Shown here in pieces: positions 41,446-49,629 of a stretch of DNA of 64,000 nt (position 1 is its first letter; every line of letters begins with the position of its first letter). The DNA is taken from contig JBKHDM010000001.1 of the NCBI GenBank assembly GCA_046541355.1, forward strand, positions 7,301 to 71,300, read 5' to 3'. The DNA comes from CAYZHV01 sp046541355 (lineage in GTDB: Bacteria; Spirochaetota; Spirochaetia; DSM-27196; Alkalispirochaetaceae). The notes under the pieces are model-generated. The model worked only from the letters and a program-made list of their open reading frames with translations. It was not told the DNA's origin and did not search any database. The translations under genes and the position numbers were made by a program.

Positions 41446-43383
41446 TCAGAGGGTTTTTATGGAGAGTTTGAGGGTCGTGCTCCAGCTCTCACCAGGGGGG
41501 AGGCTGAGATCGTAGAGCGGAAGGACGCAGTTCGCCGAGTAGTAGGCGAGGACACCCGTGGAGCCGCGGCCGACGGTGTAGACCGGGAAGCTCCAGAAAG
41601 TCGCCTTTCCCTCGGGGGCGAGGGTTATCGACGCACCGCAGAACAGATCGTTGAACTGCACATCCAGGGCGTCGGGAAACTCCGTCGCCTCCGGCGCCCG
41701 TTCCGCCGCCCTGCTTCCCCGCTCCCGAACCAGAATCCGAAGGTCCTCGACCTCGGCGGAGCGAAAAGAGAGATTGACCTCCGGGGCGAAACGGCTCTCG
41801 AGGGGCTCCTGGCCACGGTTGGTAATCGTATAGCTCACCGAGAGCCCGGAGCGGTTGAAGGCGTAGCCCTTCTCCACCAGGACCGGCAGCTCCTCTCCTT
41901 CGGTGCGGACGCTGCCCTCCCTGGTAAAGCTGATCGTGCCGTGATCCTTGTCGAGGTCTCCCACCTCGTAGGGAGTCTCCACGAAGCTGCCGAGTTCCTC
42001 AAACCTTCCGGCGGCGAAGCTCTCGAGGCTGCTTCCCAAAGGCAGAAAGCGATCGACAAAGGCGTTGCGTTGGTGCAGGTCGTAACCGATCGTTTCAACC
42101 TCGGAGCCGTGAAACGGCTCAGGCCGTCTGCTCATCGTATCGAGATAGTTCCACGGCTTTCGTAGATGGTCGAGCTCAAAGAGGGTGCCGCCCCTGAGAT
42201 GGAGGTAGGCGTTGACCTCCTGTCCCTGGTAGAGGTACTCCTCCCGGCCGTCCATGTCAAAGTCCACCCGGACGATCGAAGGAATAAAGATCCCCTTCTG
42301 CCGGGTGGTTTTCTCAGCCTCGATCAGCGCAGCGTAGGCGCTTTTTCTCAACTCGTTGCGGTATATCCCCCCGGAGGGATTGAGCCAGTAGGCGTGATGC
42401 GCCTGGCCGCGCCAGAGGTCTTCCCGGGCGCTGAGCTTCCGGGACTTGTCTCCCCGGACCTGGTTAACCAGCACGTGGGTGTACTGCATCTTCGAGTAGA
42501 GGAGATTGCTCTCGGGGTACATCGTGAGCAACCGCCGGTAGGTGGCGCTCCCGTCGGACTCCTCCGGCTTGATCCAGGTGAGAAGCTCACCCTGCGAGCT
42601 GGTCTGGAAGTAGATCCGCCTCGACGGGGTCATGGTGCGGTGGTAATAGCCGGGGCGTACCACGTCGAACCACTCCTTGTTCCCCTCCAGCTCCTTGAGC
42701 AGCTTTTCGAACCAGCCGAGGTCGATGAGGTTTCCATCGGGAAGAAAGGTAAACACCGCCCCCTCCACACCGTAGGCGCGCTCCCTGAGTCGCTCGAGAA
42801 ACAGGACAGGGTCTACCCCCGCGAGCATCTGCTCTTCGAGGTCCCGGTGGATTGGAAAGACGGTGACCGTTTTTCCCTCGTCTTCGGTGAGACAGGGAAG
42901 GGTATAGTCATCGAGGTAGCCGTCGCTGCGGTGAAAACTCATCGCGTCGAGAAAGGTGTACTCGATGCCGCAGCTGCTCAGATTGGACGCGAGGGGCTGG
43001 TCCCAGATCCCCTCGGTGATCCAGGCGCCCCGGGGGCGTCGCCCGAAGCGCTTTCGCAGAAAAGCGGTCATCGCCTCGATCTGACCGAGGCGATCCTGCT
43101 TGGGAATCAGCGGAATTATCGGGTCGAAGAAGGCGCCGCCGATCAGCTCAACCTGCTTTCGTGCGGTCATCTCCGCGAGGACGTCGGTAAACTCGGAGTG
43201 GTTCTTTTCGATCCAGTTTAGAACGATACCTGAGTAGTGAAGGGTAAACCGGACCGACGGATAGTTGTACAGAAGCCGGAGAAACGGTTTGTACTGTTTG
43301 TCATACACGGCTTCCATCTCACCGTCCGCCGCACCCTGGGGCTGACAGCTGCTGGCACCGAGAATCAGGTACACTCTACTCAT
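41446..43383 (-). CDS. GH57 4-alpha-glucanotransferase/amylase-like protein
   Basis: 645 residues. N-terminal GH57 barrel: GGAFFDPIIPLIP (motif 2), GAWITEGIWDQPLA (motif 3, with the presumed nucleophile Glu), FLDAMSFHRSD (motif 4 region, divergent). Motif 1, normally HQP, reads SSCQPQGA, so the first His is replaced by Cys. C-terminal beta domains (DUF1925/1926-like: FELDHLRKPWNYLDTMSRRPEPF, SFRSAEVEDLRILVRERG) complete the family length. It may rearrange alpha-1,4-glucans, for glycogen turnover, but activity is uncertain given the changes. It has its own promoter after rnfA, and no Shine-Dalgarno. Confidence 0.85.
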   Translation of the reverse strand: MSRVYLILGASSCQPQGAADGEMEAVYDKQYKPFLRLLYNYPSVRFTLHYSGIVLNWIEKNHSEFTDVLAEMTARKQVELIGGAFFDPIIPLIPKQDRLGQIEAMTAFLRKRFGRRPRGAWITEGIWDQPLASNLSSCGIEYTFLDAMSFHRSDGYLDDYTLPCLTEDEGKTVTVFPIHRDLEEQMLAGVDPVLFLERLRERAYGVEGAVFTFLPDGNLIDLGWFEKLLKELEGNKEWFDVVRPGYYHRTMTPSRRIYFQTSSQGELLTWIKPEESDGSATYRRLLTMYPESNLLYSKMQYTHVLVNQVRGDKSRKLSAREDLWRGQAHHAYWLNPSGGIYRNELRKSAYAALIEAEKTTRQKGIFIPSIVRVDFDMDGREEYLYQGQEVNAYLHLRGGTLFELDHLRKPWNYLDTMSRRPEPFHGSEVETIGYDLHQRNAFVDRFLPLGSSLESFAAGRFEELGSFVETPYEVGDLDKDHGTISFTREGSVRTEGEELPVLVEKGYAFNRSGLSVSYTITNRGQEPLESRFAPEVNLSFRSAEVEDLRILVRERGSRAAERAPEATEFPDALDVQFNDLFCGASITLAPEGKATFWSFPVYTVGRGSTGVLAYYSANCVLPLYDLSLPPGESWSTTLKLSIKTL

Positions 43384-43401
43384 GCGATTTCAGTGAATCG
43401 A

Positions 43402-43430
43402 AGTCTAATTGCTCCGTAGGCCGATGTAAA
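43402..43430 (-). promoter_or_regulatory. Promoter of the GH57 gene
   Basis: Minus strand TTTACA (43430-43425), 17-bp spacer, TAGACT (43407-43402), 18 nt before the ATG at 43383. No Shine-Dalgarno in the short leader. Confidence 0.55.
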
Positions 43431-43437
43431 GGCAATC

Positions 43438-44034
43438 TTACCAGCTTCCGAGAAGTCGCAGGAGCAGGAGCTTGTCGAACGCGTGGAAGGCGAGGGAAAA
43501 GAGTCCCGCCGAGATGAGGACGATCGGGCCGCCCCGAAAGGAGGGGGGTATCTCCTCGAACTCAAGGCGCTCCCGCACCGCCGCCAGACCGACCACCGCG
43601 AGGAGAAATCCGACCCCCGCGGCGAGGGCCGCGAGGAGACTCTCTGCGAAGCCGTAGGACCGGTAGGAGGAGATGAGCAGAACGCCGAAGAGGGAGGCGT
43701 TGGCCACAACGAGAACATAGTATCGTTGGAGCACAGCGACCCGGTCGGGCATCCAGTGGCGGAGGAGTGAAAAAATAAGCCTGCTCACCGTGGCGATAAG
43801 CAGGGCGAAGACCACCAGCTCGAGGTAGGAGGCGCCGAGGGGGATAAGGATCAGCTCACGGACCGCCCAGCCGAGTATCGAGAGCAGCGCCATCAGGGCG
43901 GTCAGGGCGACAGAGAGGTAAAAGGCGAGGCGACTGTTCCGGGTGGCACTGAGAAAGGGGCAGATCCCGAGAAAGTTTGTGAGCACGACGTTTTCCACAA
44001 AGATGAAGGTGAGCATCACCGAGACGTAGCTCAT
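43438..44034 (-). CDS. rnfA: RnfA, membrane subunit of the Rnf complex
   Basis: 198 residues, six membrane helices. The N-terminal MLTFIFVENVVLTNFLGICPFLSATRN matches the RnfA/NqrE signature (ENxVLxxFLGxCPF), with the conserved Cys that helps bind the membrane [2Fe-2S] cluster, shared with RnfE. The C-terminus ISAGLFSLAFHAFDKL fits RnfA too. Rnf moves electrons between ferredoxin and NAD and pumps Na+ or H+. The ATG overlaps the rnfE stop by 4 bp. It is the last gene of the rnf run. Confidence 0.92.
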   Translation of the reverse strand: MSYVSVMLTFIFVENVVLTNFLGICPFLSATRNSRLAFYLSVALTALMALLSILGWAVRELILIPLGASYLELVVFALLIATVSRLIFSLLRHWMPDRVAVLQRYYVLVVANASLFGVLLISSYRSYGFAESLLAALAAGVGFLLAVVGLAAVRERLEFEEIPPSFRGGPIVLISAGLFSLAFHAFDKLLLLRLLGSW

Positions 44035-44645
44035 GTCTCCTCCCCCTCCCGGGTCGAGTTCATCGTCTGTTTCTGGTAGAGCGCGCGGAGGTAACCGAGG
44101 AGCATGAATCCTCCCGCAAGATGGCCGACGAGCCTGAGGGGCCCTCCCGGCAGAAGCGTTACCACCTGTCCTCCCTCGAGACTCAGGGAGAATGAGAGGG
44201 TCCCGAAGGCAAGGATCTCCCGGAGGGCGGAGATAAAAAGCAGCGCTCCCGCGTAGCCGAGGGCGCGACCGAAGCCTCCGGCAAGGATTTCGCCGAAACT
44301 CTCACCCCGGAGGCGGGTGGAGTAGAGGATGACGCAGTTTACCGCGAGGATGGGCAGGTAGATCCAGAGCTTGTCGTGGATGTACGGGTTGGTCAGCTCC
44401 AGAACCCGACTGAAGAGGGTAACGTAGGTAGCCATCACCAGGAAACTTGCCGTCAGGGCTGAGCGACTCAAGAGATACCGGCGCAGGGGGTAGAGGGTCG
44501 CCGTCGAGGCGAGGCTCACCACCACCACCCCGAGGCCGATCACAAAACCGTAGATCAGATGAGTACTCACCATGAGCGCCGGGGCGAGCCCGGCGAGTCG
44601 GGCGATCAGCGGGTTTTCCCGGAACAGTCCGTCTCGGATAGTCAC
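44031..44645 (-). CDS. rnfE: RnfE, membrane subunit of the Rnf complex
   Basis: 204 residues, six helices. GLFRENPLIARLAGLAPALMVSTHLIYGFVIG corresponds to the RnfE/NqrD start; the usual Cys in LGLCP is replaced by Ala here (LAGLAP). YSTRLRGESFGEILAGGFGRALGYAGALLFISALREILAFG closes the family signature. It forms a pseudo-symmetric pair with RnfA around an iron-sulfur site. The start is 3 bp after rnfG. Loss of the Cys ligand is unusual and is also noted in the findings. Confidence 0.9.
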   Translation of the reverse strand: MTIRDGLFRENPLIARLAGLAPALMVSTHLIYGFVIGLGVVVVSLASTATLYPLRRYLLSRSALTASFLVMATYVTLFSRVLELTNPYIHDKLWIYLPILAVNCVILYSTRLRGESFGEILAGGFGRALGYAGALLFISALREILAFGTLSFSLSLEGGQVVTLLPGGPLRLVGHLAGGFMLLGYLRALYQKQTMNSTREGEET

Positions 44646-44648
44646 AAT

Positions 44649-45137
44649 CTACTCTCCCCGGAGGTGGCGCCCGGCGACAACCACCCCCTCACTCATCGCG
44701 TTGAGGGTAACCATCGCGCCCGCGCCCAGCTCAGTCGGCTCCCGGCGCCCCTGGAGGAGCGCAAGGAGTTCCTCCGGGTCCCGGAGAAACTGATCGTACC
44801 TCGGGCTCTCCGCGTCCCGCAAAAGCGCGACCCCCGTCGGCTCCCCCCTTCGGTCGAGGGCAACAAGAAACCGGAGCTCCTCCCGATAGCCGGTAACGAT
44901 CACTTCGTAGAGCGCCCCTCCCTCCTCCAGTACAATCCGCCGGCCGAGGCTCCCGGTGTCGATACGCTCAGGGCTCCCCGGGGTAGTGTCTCCGGAGAGC
45001 GAGGCTACCGCCCGCTGAAAGCGCATCTCCCGGTGGGCCGAAACGGCGGATTCGGTCATCCAGTGGACCAGGACGACCAGGAGTACCGCGACAAGGGCGA
45101 TGAGCGCCACAACCGCGAGATCCCGGAACTCTCTCAT
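44649..45137 (-). CDS. rnfG: RnfG, covalent-FMN subunit of the Rnf complex
   Basis: 162 residues: one N-terminal helix (LAVVALIALVAVLLVVLVHWM), then a periplasmic FMN-binding domain ending GAGAMVTLNAMSEGVVVAGR. In RnfG the FMN is bound to a Thr in S/D-G-A-T/S-x-T; here the motif reads GAMVT, with Met in place of the Thr/Ser at the fourth position and the final Thr kept. The domain is shorter than usual. The start overlaps the rnfD stop by 4 bp. Confidence 0.85.
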   Translation of the reverse strand: MREFRDLAVVALIALVAVLLVVLVHWMTESAVSAHREMRFQRAVASLSGDTTPGSPERIDTGSLGRRIVLEEGGALYEVIVTGYREELRFLVALDRRGEPTGVALLRDAESPRYDQFLRDPEELLALLQGRREPTELGAGAMVTLNAMSEGVVVAGRHLRGE

Positions 45138-46219
45138 CCCGCCCCCCTGCCGGAGCCGTAGAGCCGGGGCATCGTATACCGGTCGACCAGGGGCACGACC
45201 ATGTTGGCAAGGAGAATGGCGAGCATCACCGCGTGGACCCCGTCGCCGAAGAGCCGCAGGAGCGCCGCGAGGACCCCGGCGAGGATTCCGTAGACGACCA
45301 TCCCCGGGGTGGTCAACGGGGCGGAGACCGTCTCGGTCGCCACAAAGAGTGCCCCGAGGATCGCACCGCCGGTTGTGAGATGAAAGAGTATGTCACCGGT
45401 AAAAAGGGGCGCTCCATAGGGCAGACCACCGAGGAGATAGATGAGCAGGGAGAAGCTTGTAAGAAAAAAGAAGGGAATTACCGAAGAGATGATCGTCCGG
45501 CCGAGGAGAAAAACACTTCCGAGCAGCAGCAGCGCCACCGAGGCGCCTCCGATCGAGGAGGGGACGTTACCGAGAAAGAGATCCGCGTACCCCGCCGGGA
45601 TGCGCACGCCGAGAAACTCGCCACCGACGTTGTTAATGAGGCGGGTGACCTGCTCATCGAGGGGTGTGGTACCGTGGGGGGCGAGGCGGTAATACGCCTC
45701 GCCGAGGCGAGTCGCGCTTTCCACGCTCGCCCCGGTAAGCAGCTGCAGAGGCGCCTGGTACCCCTCGGATGGGCCGCCGAGCAGCCGCGGCAGCATCCAG
45801 CTTCCGCCAAAAGAGGGAAAGGAGACTACCGCAAAGACGTAACCTCCGGCGATCGGGTTGACCCAGTAGGATCCGGTCCCACCGAAGGTCCACTTGATCA
45901 CCGCCATGGAAAAGAGGGTCGCCGCTGCCGCGGCGTAGATCGGGGTCCCGGGAGGAAAGGCCGCGGCGAGGAGGAGGCCGATCATCACCCCGTTTCCGTC
46001 TGCCAGGGAGCCGCGATTGAGGAGCATTGAAAAGAGAAGCTCTGCGAGGATTGCCACAAAGAGGGTTGTCCCGACAAGGGCGAAAGCGGGGGTGCCGTAC
46101 TGGTAGATCCCCCACCCCACCGACGGGAGCACGGCGAGGGCGGTGCCCCACATGATTTTCGGCGTCGTGAGCATGTCGTACTGCTGGGGCGGGAAAGCTG
46201 AGGTGAGATAACTGGTCAT
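45134..46219 (-). CDS. rnfD: RnfD, membrane subunit of the Rnf complex
   Basis: 361 residues from the ATG at 46219, which overlaps the rnfC stop in an ATGA; the longer frame upstream is inside rnfC. About nine helices (TTPKIMWGTALAVLPSVGWGIYQYG; FVAILAELLFSMLLNRGSLADGNGVMIGLLLAAAFPPGTPIY). QLLTGASVESATRLGEAY aligns with the covalent-FMN site S-G-A-T-P-L of RnfD/NqrB with the Thr retained. It contains GPS-like WVNPIAGGYVFAVVSFPSFGG as in the family. It takes part in the ion-translocation path. Confidence 0.92.
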   Translation of the reverse strand: MTSYLTSAFPPQQYDMLTTPKIMWGTALAVLPSVGWGIYQYGTPAFALVGTTLFVAILAELLFSMLLNRGSLADGNGVMIGLLLAAAFPPGTPIYAAAAATLFSMAVIKWTFGGTGSYWVNPIAGGYVFAVVSFPSFGGSWMLPRLLGGPSEGYQAPLQLLTGASVESATRLGEAYYRLAPHGTTPLDEQVTRLINNVGGEFLGVRIPAGYADLFLGNVPSSIGGASVALLLLGSVFLLGRTIISSVIPFFFLTSFSLLIYLLGGLPYGAPLFTGDILFHLTTGGAILGALFVATETVSAPLTTPGMVVYGILAGVLAALLRLFGDGVHAVMLAILLANMVVPLVDRYTMPRLYGSGRGAG

Positions 46220-47529
46220 GCGAGGCCCCGCTTTCGGGCCGCCTCTTTCGCCTCCCGGAAACGCTCTACCAGGGGGATCCTCGAGGGGCAGACGTGGGCG
46301 CAGATACCGCATTCCCGGCAGGACATGAGCCCCTCATCCACCGCCCGGCTCAGTTCCCCATGGTTGATCAGTTTGTGGAGCCTTGCGGGATTGAGACCGA
46401 CCGGACAGCTCCTGATGCAGCGCCCGCACTGGATGCACGACAGTTGCGGCGCCTGACCTACCTCCCCCCTGGTCAGGGCGAGGATCGCCCGGGTCGTCTT
46501 GGTCACCGGCATGGTCACATCGGTTATCGTGTAACCCCGCATCACGCCGTTGAGGACGATGCGATCCGGCATCTCCGTGAGTCCGCCGCACTCCTGGATC
46601 AGCTCCTGGATCTGCATCCCGAGGCGGACTTTCAGGTTCTTCGGGGTTTTTATCGCGCCCCCGGCAACCGTGATAATCCGCTCTATCACCGGCTTGCGCA
46701 GGGCGATAGCCTCATAGACCTCATGGGCGGAGGAAACGTTTATCACCAGCGCCCCTATATCGAGGGAACTCCCCCCGGGAGGAATCTCCCGGCCCGTCAG
46801 CCGCTGGAGAACGATCTTTTCGTCACCCAGGGGATAGCGGTGAGGAAGCACCTTGACGCTCCAGGGAAGCTCCCTTTTGGCGACAACTTCCCGGAGGATA
46901 GCCGCGCTCTCCCGGTTACGGGACTCGAAGGCAAACACCACCCGACCAGGTGAAACGATCCGCTCGAGCATCTGAGCGCCCTCGATGATCTTTTCCGGGT
47001 AGAGCCGAACCAGCTGCTGGTCCGCCTGGAGGTTAGGGTCCGACTCGAGGGCGTTAATGACAAGCACCTCGACCTGCCGCTTCGAGGCGACATCGAGTTT
47101 TAGATGGGTCGGATAGCCCTGGTCCCCCATCCCGACCACCCCGCGGTCGAGGAGCGCCTCCCTCAGTTGCGAGGCGGTCCGGCCACGCCAGTTATGAACC
47201 ACCTCCTCCTTTCCCAGGCGGTCAAACTCGCCGTTGAGCTCGATGACGATCGCCTTGCACGGGGTGCCGTCAGGATCGACGAGATCGGTTATATCCCGTA
47301 CCACCCCGGGGATGGGAGCGTGTATTCTCGTGTCCCCGGAGCGCCCGATGAGCATCCCCTCCCGGACGGTATCACCCCGCTTGACCAGGGGCGAGGCGGG
47401 TTCGCCGTGATGCTGTTTCAGAGGTACCGTGCAGACTGTGGGGACGGCGGCGTTGGCGAAGGGTAACGGTTTGCTCCGGCCGTCGGTGAGGCGGATTCCA
47501 CCATGTTGTCGCAGCGGGCCAAGATTCAT
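46216..47529 (-). CDS. rnfC: RnfC, soluble NADH-binding iron-sulfur subunit
   Basis: 437 residues. N-terminal RnfC barrel-sandwich part (HGGIRLTDGRSKPLPFANA, SPLVKRGDTVREGMLIG, IHAPIPGVVRDI), a flavin/NADH-type domain (VVGMGDQGYPTHLKLD; LVINALESDPNLQADQQLV), and two 4Fe-4S motifs near 370-415: CIQCGRCIRSCPVG and CRECGICAHVCPSRIPL. It is shorter than enterobacterial RsxC, lacking the long repeat tail. It oxidises or reduces NAD(H). The ATG overlaps the 515-residue membrane protein's stop by 4 bp. Confidence 0.93.
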   Translation of the reverse strand: MNLGPLRQHGGIRLTDGRSKPLPFANAAVPTVCTVPLKQHHGEPASPLVKRGDTVREGMLIGRSGDTRIHAPIPGVVRDITDLVDPDGTPCKAIVIELNGEFDRLGKEEVVHNWRGRTASQLREALLDRGVVGMGDQGYPTHLKLDVASKRQVEVLVINALESDPNLQADQQLVRLYPEKIIEGAQMLERIVSPGRVVFAFESRNRESAAILREVVAKRELPWSVKVLPHRYPLGDEKIVLQRLTGREIPPGGSSLDIGALVINVSSAHEVYEAIALRKPVIERIITVAGGAIKTPKNLKVRLGMQIQELIQECGGLTEMPDRIVLNGVMRGYTITDVTMPVTKTTRAILALTRGEVGQAPQLSCIQCGRCIRSCPVGLNPARLHKLINHGELSRAVDEGLMSCRECGICAHVCPSRIPLVERFREAKEAARKRGLA

Positions 47530-49073
47530 GCCTCTCGTTTAGTACTCCTTGCGCCGGGGTTGCGGACGAGCGCAAGCCCGTAAAGAAAAAAGGGTGAAAA
47601 GGCGAAGACTACCGCCCCGGCGAGGGGGGCGGGCTTAAGGCTTGCCAAGTATAATCGGTCGAAAGTCGCCTGCTCAACCCCCGAGATTCGTGGTTGCGAG
47701 AGGAGGACCGAATGCACCCCCGTATACTCGCTGCCTGAGGAAAGCACTCCATCGAGCCACTGCTGGTCAAAGGTTAGGATAACCTCCCGGCGCTCCACAA
47801 GCCGCCCTTCGAGGAGATCGTAGGTGGCAAGGGATACCTCCTCACCCTCCTCGGGCATCCTGTACTCCCCGCCGTAGAGTATGGTCTCCTGAAAGGCGCG
47901 GTGTGCAACGTAGCCTGCGAGGGTGGGCAGCTCCGCCACGGGGTCGAAAACCCGGTTCAGCGCCGGGTAGGTTACAGACCCTCCGAGGGGCTCGGTGGGA
48001 GCGGGTACCGGCGCGGTCTGTACCGGCGGGACCATCACCGCTACCGCCAGGAGGGCAAGGAGTCCGCCGGCCCCCCAGAGGATGCCACCCATTCCCGGGC
48101 CCGGAGGCGGGGCGCCGTAGCGGCGGGTGAGGATCCGCACCGAGGTAAAGGGGTGGTGCTCAAAGGATGCGTAGCGCAGATAGTCGGTAAGGAGCGTGAG
48201 GATAAAGGCGGAGGCCGCAAGCAGGAGCGTTGCGCCCCCCATGAGGGCGACGCCCCCCGGATCACCCCCGGTGATAAACAGGGCGAGTACCGCGATTGTC
48301 GCCCAGACCAGGGGGAGGGCATCCCCTACCGCCACCGCCCGAAGGATCCTCACCGGCCCCGGGATGTCGAGCTTGCGCACCTCCCCCCGGCTGCGCTGGA
48401 GCAGGTGGAGAACCCCGAAGAGGATGAGCCCCCCGGATACCGCCCCCACTGCTCCGGTCGCCGCGAGGGGCAGAAAGCTCAACAGGATCGGCACCCCCGG
48501 AACCATAAGGGAGGGAAAGAAAAACAGCAGCACCCCCGCCCAGAGGGCAAAGAGCAGCACGAAAAGGAGGGAGTTCGCTCCCAGGGCGTCGAGGAGTATC
48601 CAATCCCCGCCGGTGGCCGGCCAGCCTCGTCCAAATCCCTGCCCGAGGCGGCGCCGCAGGAGGGTGAGAAGCTGCGGAACGCTCCGCTCCTTCTCGACCA
48701 TGAGGAGGTGATAGCTCCCATCGGGGCCGGAGGTCCGGAAGAACCGGCCGAGACTCCGCAGATAGGGATCGTAGCGCGGGTCCGCCGGATCAAACCGCCC
48801 TTCGATCTCCCCGACCGAGACCGCCTCCAGCTCCGGAAACCCCTGATACCGGGCGGTGGCGTTAACCAGGGATACTACCGCCGGCCCTCCGTCCTCCGTC
48901 AGCCGGGCGTGCGTCTCAAACAGATCCCTCCCTTCGCAGACGAGGAGAGTGTACCAGCCGTCCCAGATAGTGCCGCCCCCGGGAGCGGTTACCGCCATCG
49001 TGAGCAGGAACATGGCTGACCAGATGAGCCACCCGGATAGAAGGGTTGCGACTCGGCGAAGGGGTGCGCGCAT
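47526..49073 (-). CDS. Unknown polytopic membrane protein of the rnf operon
   Basis: 515 residues. One helix at about 12-30 (LSGWLIWSAMFLLTMAVTAP), an extracytoplasmic domain (about 30-165), a cluster of seven to eight helices (about 170-375, e.g. LLFVLLFALWAGVLLFFFPSLMVPGVPILLSFLPLA), a second soluble domain (about 385-480) and a final helix (LAGAVVFAFSPFFLYGLALV). I do not recognise the family. Its stop overlaps the rnfC ATG by 4 bp and its start overlaps the DUF212 gene by one base, which argues strongly for work with Rnf. It is not RnfB: there are no cysteine clusters. Confidence 0.7.
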   Translation of the reverse strand: MRAPLRRVATLLSGWLIWSAMFLLTMAVTAPGGGTIWDGWYTLLVCEGRDLFETHARLTEDGGPAVVSLVNATARYQGFPELEAVSVGEIEGRFDPADPRYDPYLRSLGRFFRTSGPDGSYHLLMVEKERSVPQLLTLLRRRLGQGFGRGWPATGGDWILLDALGANSLLFVLLFALWAGVLLFFFPSLMVPGVPILLSFLPLAATGAVGAVSGGLILFGVLHLLQRSRGEVRKLDIPGPVRILRAVAVGDALPLVWATIAVLALFITGGDPGGVALMGGATLLLAASAFILTLLTDYLRYASFEHHPFTSVRILTRRYGAPPPGPGMGGILWGAGGLLALLAVAVMVPPVQTAPVPAPTEPLGGSVTYPALNRVFDPVAELPTLAGYVAHRAFQETILYGGEYRMPEEGEEVSLATYDLLEGRLVERREVILTFDQQWLDGVLSSGSEYTGVHSVLLSQPRISGVEQATFDRLYLASLKPAPLAGAVVFAFSPFFLYGLALVRNPGARSTKREA

Positions 49074-49585
49074 CAGAGCAGGCTAAAGGCCATTCCGAGA
49101 AAGAACCCGAGAAGCACTCCGACGGCAACTTCTGCGGGGGTGTGGCCGTTAATCTCCTTAACTGGTTCAAAGGCTATGCCGTACTCCAGGTTGAGCTTCG
49201 CGCCGAGCCGGTTGAGCGCCTGCGCCTGGGCACCCGCGGAGCGACGCACGCCGAGGGCGTCGCGAATCGTGAGCATTCCGTAGAAAAGGGCAAGGGTAAA
49301 GAGGGGACTCGAGGTGCCGTGGATAAAACCGATGGAGGTGGCGATACCGGTAACCAGGGAGGAGTGGCTCGAGGGCATACCGCCGGTGCGCCAGACAAGG
49401 GTGTTGAGAACATCCCGGGAGCCTCGATGCTCCCCCCGGACGGTCTCGACGGCGACCTTGATGATCTGTGCGAGGAACCAACTGAAGAGGGCGGAAAGAA
49501 AAATACGGCTCGAGACCATGCCATAGATGTAAGAGACCGCCTGGCTCCGCATATACCGGCGCATTGTCGTCCGCTCTGTTAACAT
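49073..49585 (-). CDS. Divergent PAP2 (DUF212) membrane protein
   Basis: 170 residues. Starts at ATG 49585; an ATG at 49564 is possible. SALFSWFLAQIIKVAVETVRG, WRTGGMPSSHSSLVTGIATSIGFIHG and IRDALGVRRSAGAQAQALNRL match DUF212, a distant PAP2 group with the GMPSSHS motif that carries a possible phosphatase His. About five helices. It may act on membrane lipids or pyrophosphates. It heads the rnf run and is divergent from the pseudouridine synthase gene, whose promoter overlaps its first codon. Confidence 0.87.
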   Translation of the reverse strand: MLTERTTMRRYMRSQAVSYIYGMVSSRIFLSALFSWFLAQIIKVAVETVRGEHRGSRDVLNTLVWRTGGMPSSHSSLVTGIATSIGFIHGTSSPLFTLALFYGMLTIRDALGVRRSAGAQAQALNRLGAKLNLEYGIAFEPVKEINGHTPAEVAVGVLLGFFLGMAFSLL

Positions 49586-49614
49586 TTGTCAAGCTTGGCA
49601 CCATTTCCTATACT
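49586..49614 (+). promoter_or_regulatory. Strong promoter of the pseudouridine synthase gene
   Basis: TTGTCA (49586-49591), 17-bp spacer, TATACT (49609-49614). The ATG is at 49630, 15 nt later. No Shine-Dalgarno. Confidence 0.7.
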
Positions 49615-49629
49615 GCCCTCGGTATCATC

